A stretch of 64,000 nucleotides of DNA. It comes from Bin87 sp965220095 (GTDB lineage: Bacteria; Chloroflexota; Dehalococcoidia; Lucifugimonadales; UBA3495). Under the pieces are notes generated by a model that saw only the letters and a list, made by a program, of their open reading frames with translations, was not told the DNA's origin and did not search any database. Positions 60,362-64,000 of this stretch are shown one piece after another. Positions within the stretch are counted from its first letter, which is position 1, and every line of letters starts with the position of its first letter. Position numbers and translations under genes: made by a program. The DNA is taken from assembly GCA_965220095.1 (NCBI GenBank), contig OZ244805.1:1426001-1490000 (forward strand). The letters are read 5' to 3'.

Positions 60362-61915
60362 CTATTGCCCAGACTTAATCCATTCCGCCACCCGCTCGCT
60401 GATCATGATCGTGGTGGCGTTGGTGTTAGCTCGGATTACGTCGGGCATCACGGATGCGTCAGCGACGCGCAAGCCCTCGATGCCGTGCACCTGACCGTGC
60501 TGCGACACCACCGCCAGCGGATCGCTGGCCGGCCCCATTTTGCAGGTTCCGGCGATGTGATGCTGTGTGTAGGCATTGCGCAGAATCCAGCTGTCCAGCG
60601 CGTCATCGTCGGCCAGGTCGGCGTCAACCGGATTGAGCCTCTCCACGATGAAATCCCGGAACGGCGCGCGTTCGGCGATTTCCGACGCCTTCCGCACCGC
60701 CACCCTCATCCGTTGCCGGTCGTAAGGGTCGCTGAATAGCTGGTAATCCAGATCGGGCTGCACCAGTGGGTCCGTTGACTGCAACTTGATCCGTCCTGCT
60801 GAAACCGCGTTTTGCAGTCCCACACTGAGGCCAAAGTGGAAACCCTCGCCATCGTAACTGATGCTGGCGGGACGGTGCTCACTGGTCATCAGCGTGGGGG
60901 TAATCTGGAAATCGGCCCTGGTGGGCGATTCGTCGGCGCTCCACCGCAAACCCACCTGTATTTGGGGAGCGAACGTGTCCGGTTCCTCACCCTCGCCACG
61001 AAACAGGATGTATGCCGCCGGATGGTCGCGGAAGTTCTGCCCAACGCCGGGCAGCTCGCGATTGACCGGCAACCCCATCTCCTTGAGGTGGTCGGCGGGG
61101 CCGATGCCCGACAGCAGCAGTATCTGGGCGGAGCCGATAGTGCCGCTGCACAGTACGATTTCCGCGCCCTCGACGGTGAAGATTTCGCCGCCGCTTTCCA
61201 CCTCCACACCAACCGCCCTGTTGCCGTCCAACACTACGCGCCGGGCGTGGATGTTGCCGCGCACCGTGAGGTTCAGGCGGTGGCGGGCCGTGCTCAAAAA
61301 GGTGAGCGAAGTGCTCATACGCACGCCGTCCATGTTGTTCATCGGTCGCGGTGAGATGGCAGTATAGCAGTCGGGGGCGTTCTGGTCAGGATGCTCCGGG
61401 ATGCCCAGGGCTACGCAGGCGTCGTAGAAGGCGGTGTTGAAGGGAAGCCAATCGGCGCGGCGGGGACGGCGCACCGGCAGAGGGCCTTCGGAACCGTGGA
61501 AGTCATCGCCGCCGTAGTCGCGGTCGTTTTCCAGCTTGCGGAAAAACGGCAGGCAGTCGGTAAATTTCCACTCATCGTTGCCCCATTCTGCCCAAAGGTC
61601 ATAGTCCTCGGGGATTCCCCGGAACACTACCTGGCCATTGATCGACGACGACCCGCCCATCGCCTTGCCGCGCGGGATGATCATCGGCTCATCCTGCGAC
61701 GGGTTCGCCCGACCGCGCAAATCCCAGCTGTGCGGTCCATATGCCGACAGCCAAGTATTGTTGCCCTGCTTCAAGTCCTGAGGCAGATGCTCAAAGTCAG
61801 GATAATCGGGGCCCGCTTCCAGCAAAATCACCGATTTATCGGTCATTTCGGAAAGCCTGGTCGCCATTACGCAGCCGGCCGACCCGCCACCAACTACTAC
61901 GTAGTCGTACTTCAT
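60362..61915 (-). CDS. GMC-family FAD oxidoreductase (copy 1)
   Basis: 517 residues. The N-terminal ADP-binding motif is YVVVGGGSAGCVMATRLSE, with ILLEAGPDYPD. The GMC signatures are GKAMGGSSSINGQVVFRG and the second one SGIGPADHLKEMGLP. The catalytic His region reads NAYTQHHIAGTCKMGP and the end ADASVMPDVIRANTNATTIM. The family oxidises alcohols such as choline, sugars or polyethylene glycol. It is clearly related to the next gene upstream (62025-63554), suggesting tandem duplication and divergence. Confidence 0.92.
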   Translation of the reverse strand: MKYDYVVVGGGSAGCVMATRLSEMTDKSVILLEAGPDYPDFEHLPQDLKQGNNTWLSAYGPHSWDLRGRANPSQDEPMIIPRGKAMGGSSSINGQVVFRGIPEDYDLWAEWGNDEWKFTDCLPFFRKLENDRDYGGDDFHGSEGPLPVRRPRRADWLPFNTAFYDACVALGIPEHPDQNAPDCYTAISPRPMNNMDGVRMSTSLTFLSTARHRLNLTVRGNIHARRVVLDGNRAVGVEVESGGEIFTVEGAEIVLCSGTIGSAQILLLSGIGPADHLKEMGLPVNRELPGVGQNFRDHPAAYILFRGEGEEPDTFAPQIQVGLRWSADESPTRADFQITPTLMTSEHRPASISYDGEGFHFGLSVGLQNAVSAGRIKLQSTDPLVQPDLDYQLFSDPYDRQRMRVAVRKASEIAERAPFRDFIVERLNPVDADLADDDALDSWILRNAYTQHHIAGTCKMGPASDPLAVVSQHGQVHGIEGLRVADASVMPDVIRANTNATTIMISERVAEWIKSGQ

Positions 61916-62024
61916 TTCGGCATTTACTCCTTACTTGACCCCGCAGTATGGCCCAGGGGCTTATTCCATAGTTGCGCGTTTTGCATTGTTGTGCCCCAAT
62001 CCACCGGTTGGACCGGGAGAATTT

Positions 62025-63554
62025 CTAATCCCACTCCCCGGCCAGCCGTTCGGCCACCATGATTACCGTAGCGTGGGTGTTGGCCCGCGGCACCTGCGGC
62101 AAGATGCTGGCATCAGCAACCCACAGCCCCTCGACGCCTCGCACCTGTAGGCGCTGGTTCACCACCGCCGCCGAGTCGCTGTCGGGCCCCATCTTGCAGG
62201 TGCCCGACATATGCCTGGCTGAACCGATGGTGCGTTTCAGCCAATCGTCCAGCAAATCGTCGTCGGCCAGCTCCGGTTCGGTGGGGGAGACCCACCGGTC
62301 CAGCACGTCTGCGTAAGCCGGGTAATCCACCAGCTGCCGACACAACCGCACCGCCTCGCGCAGCCGTTCCCGATCCCAGGCGTTTTCCATGTAATGGTAG
62401 TTGAACCGGGGCTGTTGCAGCGGGTCAGCCGACTGCAACTCCACTTCGCCACTGCCTGCCGGCAATTCGAGCGCGCAGGACAGCCTGATACCGCGATCCG
62501 GAAGCACATCTCCCGACAACGGCGAGAAGATGGAGTTGGTCATTATCATTACATCGTTGGGTGTGCTCGAACCGGTGGCGGTGTAACGCAGGGCGATTCG
62601 CGCGCCCTGAGCGTCAGGCGACAGCGGCACGCCATCGCGGGCGCGCAGGCCGACGCTGGCGATAGGGTGATTCCAAAGGTTTTGGCCCACCGCCGGCTGG
62701 TCGACGAGTACATCTATACCGTACTGGCGCAACGACTCGGCTGGCCCAATCCCGGATAGCATCAGCAGGTGCGGGGATTTGATGCCGCCCGAGCTGAGCA
62801 CGACGCGGTCGGCGTCGATGTTGAAAACCTGCCCGCCACTTTCGGCTTCCACCCCGCAGGCGCGTTGACCGTCGAACCGGATGCGCCGCACCACGACGCC
62901 GCCGCGCACCGTCAGGTTCAAGCGATGGCGACCAGGACTCAGATGGGTCAGGGCGGTGGACATCCGCACACCACCCGGATTGTTCATCGGGATGGGGCCG
63001 ACGCCGCCCGGTTCCGGGCCGTTCAGATCCGGGCAATCGGCATATCCGGCAGCGCGGCACGATTCGTAAAACGCCCGCTGAATCGGCGGCCAGGTTTCGT
63101 TATGCCGACGCACCGCTGGCACGGGCCCATCGGTGCCATGAAAGTCGTCATGAATATCCCCATCGGTCTCCATCTTGCGAAAGTAGGGGAGCACGTCGGT
63201 ATAAGTCCAGCGGTCATTGCCCCAGGACGCCCACATCGCGAAATCCTCCGGCAAACCCCGCAACAGCACCTGCCCGTTGATGGAGCTGCCACCACCGATT
63301 ACTTTGCCCTGGGCAACGTGGATCTCGCCCTGTTCAGCGGTTATGGTCCCGGTCAGCGACCAGTTATGCGGCCCATCCTGCCGTTCGGCATCGCGGGTGT
63401 GCCCGTAGCGCAGTTCGTCGGGGAGCAATGCCGGATCCGGATAGTCGGGGCCAGCCTCCAGCAGCAACACGGAGCGGGACGGGTCTTCAGAAAGTCGGGA
63501 TGCTACCACACAACCGGCCGCGCCGCCGCCAACTACGATTACGTCATATTTCAT
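62025..63554 (-). CDS. GMC-family FAD oxidoreductase (copy 2)
   Basis: 509 residues, with VIVVGGGAAGCVVASRLSE, LLLEAGPDYPD, GKVIGGGSSINGQVLLRGLP and SGIGPAESLRQYGIDV. The C-terminal active-site segment is IGSARHMSGTCKMGPDS, then ADASILPQVPRANTHATVIM. One histidine in the active-site HH pair of copy 1 (QHHIAG) is replaced (ARHMSG), so the two may differ in substrate. About 110 bases separate them. Confidence 0.92.
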   Translation of the reverse strand: MKYDVIVVGGGAAGCVVASRLSEDPSRSVLLLEAGPDYPDPALLPDELRYGHTRDAERQDGPHNWSLTGTITAEQGEIHVAQGKVIGGGSSINGQVLLRGLPEDFAMWASWGNDRWTYTDVLPYFRKMETDGDIHDDFHGTDGPVPAVRRHNETWPPIQRAFYESCRAAGYADCPDLNGPEPGGVGPIPMNNPGGVRMSTALTHLSPGRHRLNLTVRGGVVVRRIRFDGQRACGVEAESGGQVFNIDADRVVLSSGGIKSPHLLMLSGIGPAESLRQYGIDVLVDQPAVGQNLWNHPIASVGLRARDGVPLSPDAQGARIALRYTATGSSTPNDVMIMTNSIFSPLSGDVLPDRGIRLSCALELPAGSGEVELQSADPLQQPRFNYHYMENAWDRERLREAVRLCRQLVDYPAYADVLDRWVSPTEPELADDDLLDDWLKRTIGSARHMSGTCKMGPDSDSAAVVNQRLQVRGVEGLWVADASILPQVPRANTHATVIMVAERLAGEWD

Positions 63555-63681
63555 GGGGAATGATGACTCCTAAAGGTTGGGAGCATTTTAGCACGGTGAC
63601 ACGTTGGGCATCAGTTGCGGAGGGGCGCAATGATAGAATGGCGGCTATACGAACGAAACCAACACTCCGGAGCGAACCGAA

Positions 63682-64000
63682 ATGGGCGAGCTGAACGTTG
63701 CCAACCGCACGCTGGCAATCATGGACAACCTGCCGTTTCTGCGCCGCCTGAACAACGAGTGCATTGACCTGATTGCCATTGACCCGCCTTTTGCCGCCAA
63801 CGAGACCTTTACCGGCAACCCGCGGCCGCCCATCAGCGACGCCGAATACGCCGAGGAAATTGCGCTGGCCCAGGCTCACGGCGCACAGCACAACGAAGGG
63901 CAGGGCGAAACCCGCGTCCATGACATCTGGAGCTGGGACGAGGACATACATCCCGCCTGGAAGATGATGATTGAGGACGACTACCCGTCCGTCCACGCCG
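63682..64000 (+). CDS. DNA methyltransferase, 3' end outside window
   Basis: An open frame from ATG 63682 runs off the window end without a stop. MGELNVANRTLAIMDNLPFL, then CIDLIAIDPPFAANETF supplies the DPPF catalytic motif of amino-methyltransferases (N6A/N4C), followed by HDIWSWDEDIHPAWKMMIED. This is the start of site-specific methylases in which DPP(Y/F) comes before the SAM motif (beta type). The SAM motif and any endonuclease partner would be downstream. Confidence 0.82.
   Translation, partial: MGELNVANRTLAIMDNLPFLRRLNNECIDLIAIDPPFAANETFTGNPRPPISDAEYAEEIALAQAHGAQHNEGQGETRVHDIWSWDEDIHPAWKMMIEDDYPSVHA

Overview
The window comes from a high-GC bacterium, most likely a monoderm member of the Chloroflexota (Dehalococcoidia/SAR202-like). 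This is inferred from the LppX/LprG-type lipoprotein paired with a 14-TM-type MFS protein, the absence of any outer-membrane or LPS gene, the tandem GMC oxidoreductases beside a hydantoinase-like enzyme, and an rplJL unit that is not followed by rpoBC. No rRNA is present to settle the taxonomy.

Layout. 1-4265: a signalling cassette made of a TerY-like vWA protein (cut by the window edge and frameshifted), a PP2C phosphatase, a divergent protein kinase with zinc ribbons, and a zinc ribbon-TM-betaine-binding (OpuAC-like) protein. 4266-7083: an insertion-sequence scar holding a truncated DDE transposase, a 3' IS630 fragment, an IS630 copy with an A7 frameshift site, and the N-terminal half of an AAA ATPase. 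7139-13721: a beta-hydroxyacid dehydrogenase, a PHP phosphoesterase, and a repair run of a DnaQ-DinG helicase plus two tandem OGG1-like glycosylases. 13736-16934 (minus): cobQ-cobU-pduX. 17091-21015: a beta-propeller lipoprotein, an LprG-like lipoprotein and an MFS exporter. 22088-24053 (minus): an unrecognised three-gene cassette with a glycine-zipper membrane protein. 24159-27850: a 2-hydroxyacid dehydrogenase, an MBL hydrolase, NhaA and a small monooxygenase-like protein.

27896-30810 (minus) is a five-gene operon: two MaoC-fold proteins, a SelW/Rdx-like SELENOPROTEIN with an in-frame UGA (CxxU) and a plausible bacterial SECIS hairpin, a pentapeptide-repeat protein and a P-loop/DRTGG protein. 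31102-36538 is the translation cluster: promoter and terminator leader, tRNA-Thr(TGT), tRNA-Tyr(GTA), tRNA-Thr(GGT), tuf, rpmG, secE, nusG, rplK, rplA, an L10-type attenuator, rplJ and rplL.

36636-40783: an SDR protein, an EthD protein, and a two-gene restriction-modification system. 40806-43327: a DUF885 peptidase-like protein and a PIG-L deacetylase. 43853-52880 (minus) is one long co-directional block: rpsF-ssb-rpsR, a parvulin-like foldase, hom, thrC, folE, a FemAB/GNAT-like protein, a MshA-like glycosyltransferase and DUF502. S6 and S18, which contact each other in the ribosome, both carry long low-complexity extensions of apparently opposite charge. 53123-64000: an MFS transporter, a cyclophilin, a 144-bp palindromic element, leucine dehydrogenase, a decayed DUF3179 gene, a zinc ribbon-TM-PQQ propeller, a hydantoinase-like enzyme, two GMC oxidoreductases and the start of a DNA methyltransferase.

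The strongest candidates for new biology are the selenoprotein gene, which ordinary gene calling would truncate, and the TerY/PP2C/kinase triad coupled to a membrane-anchored solute-binding protein.
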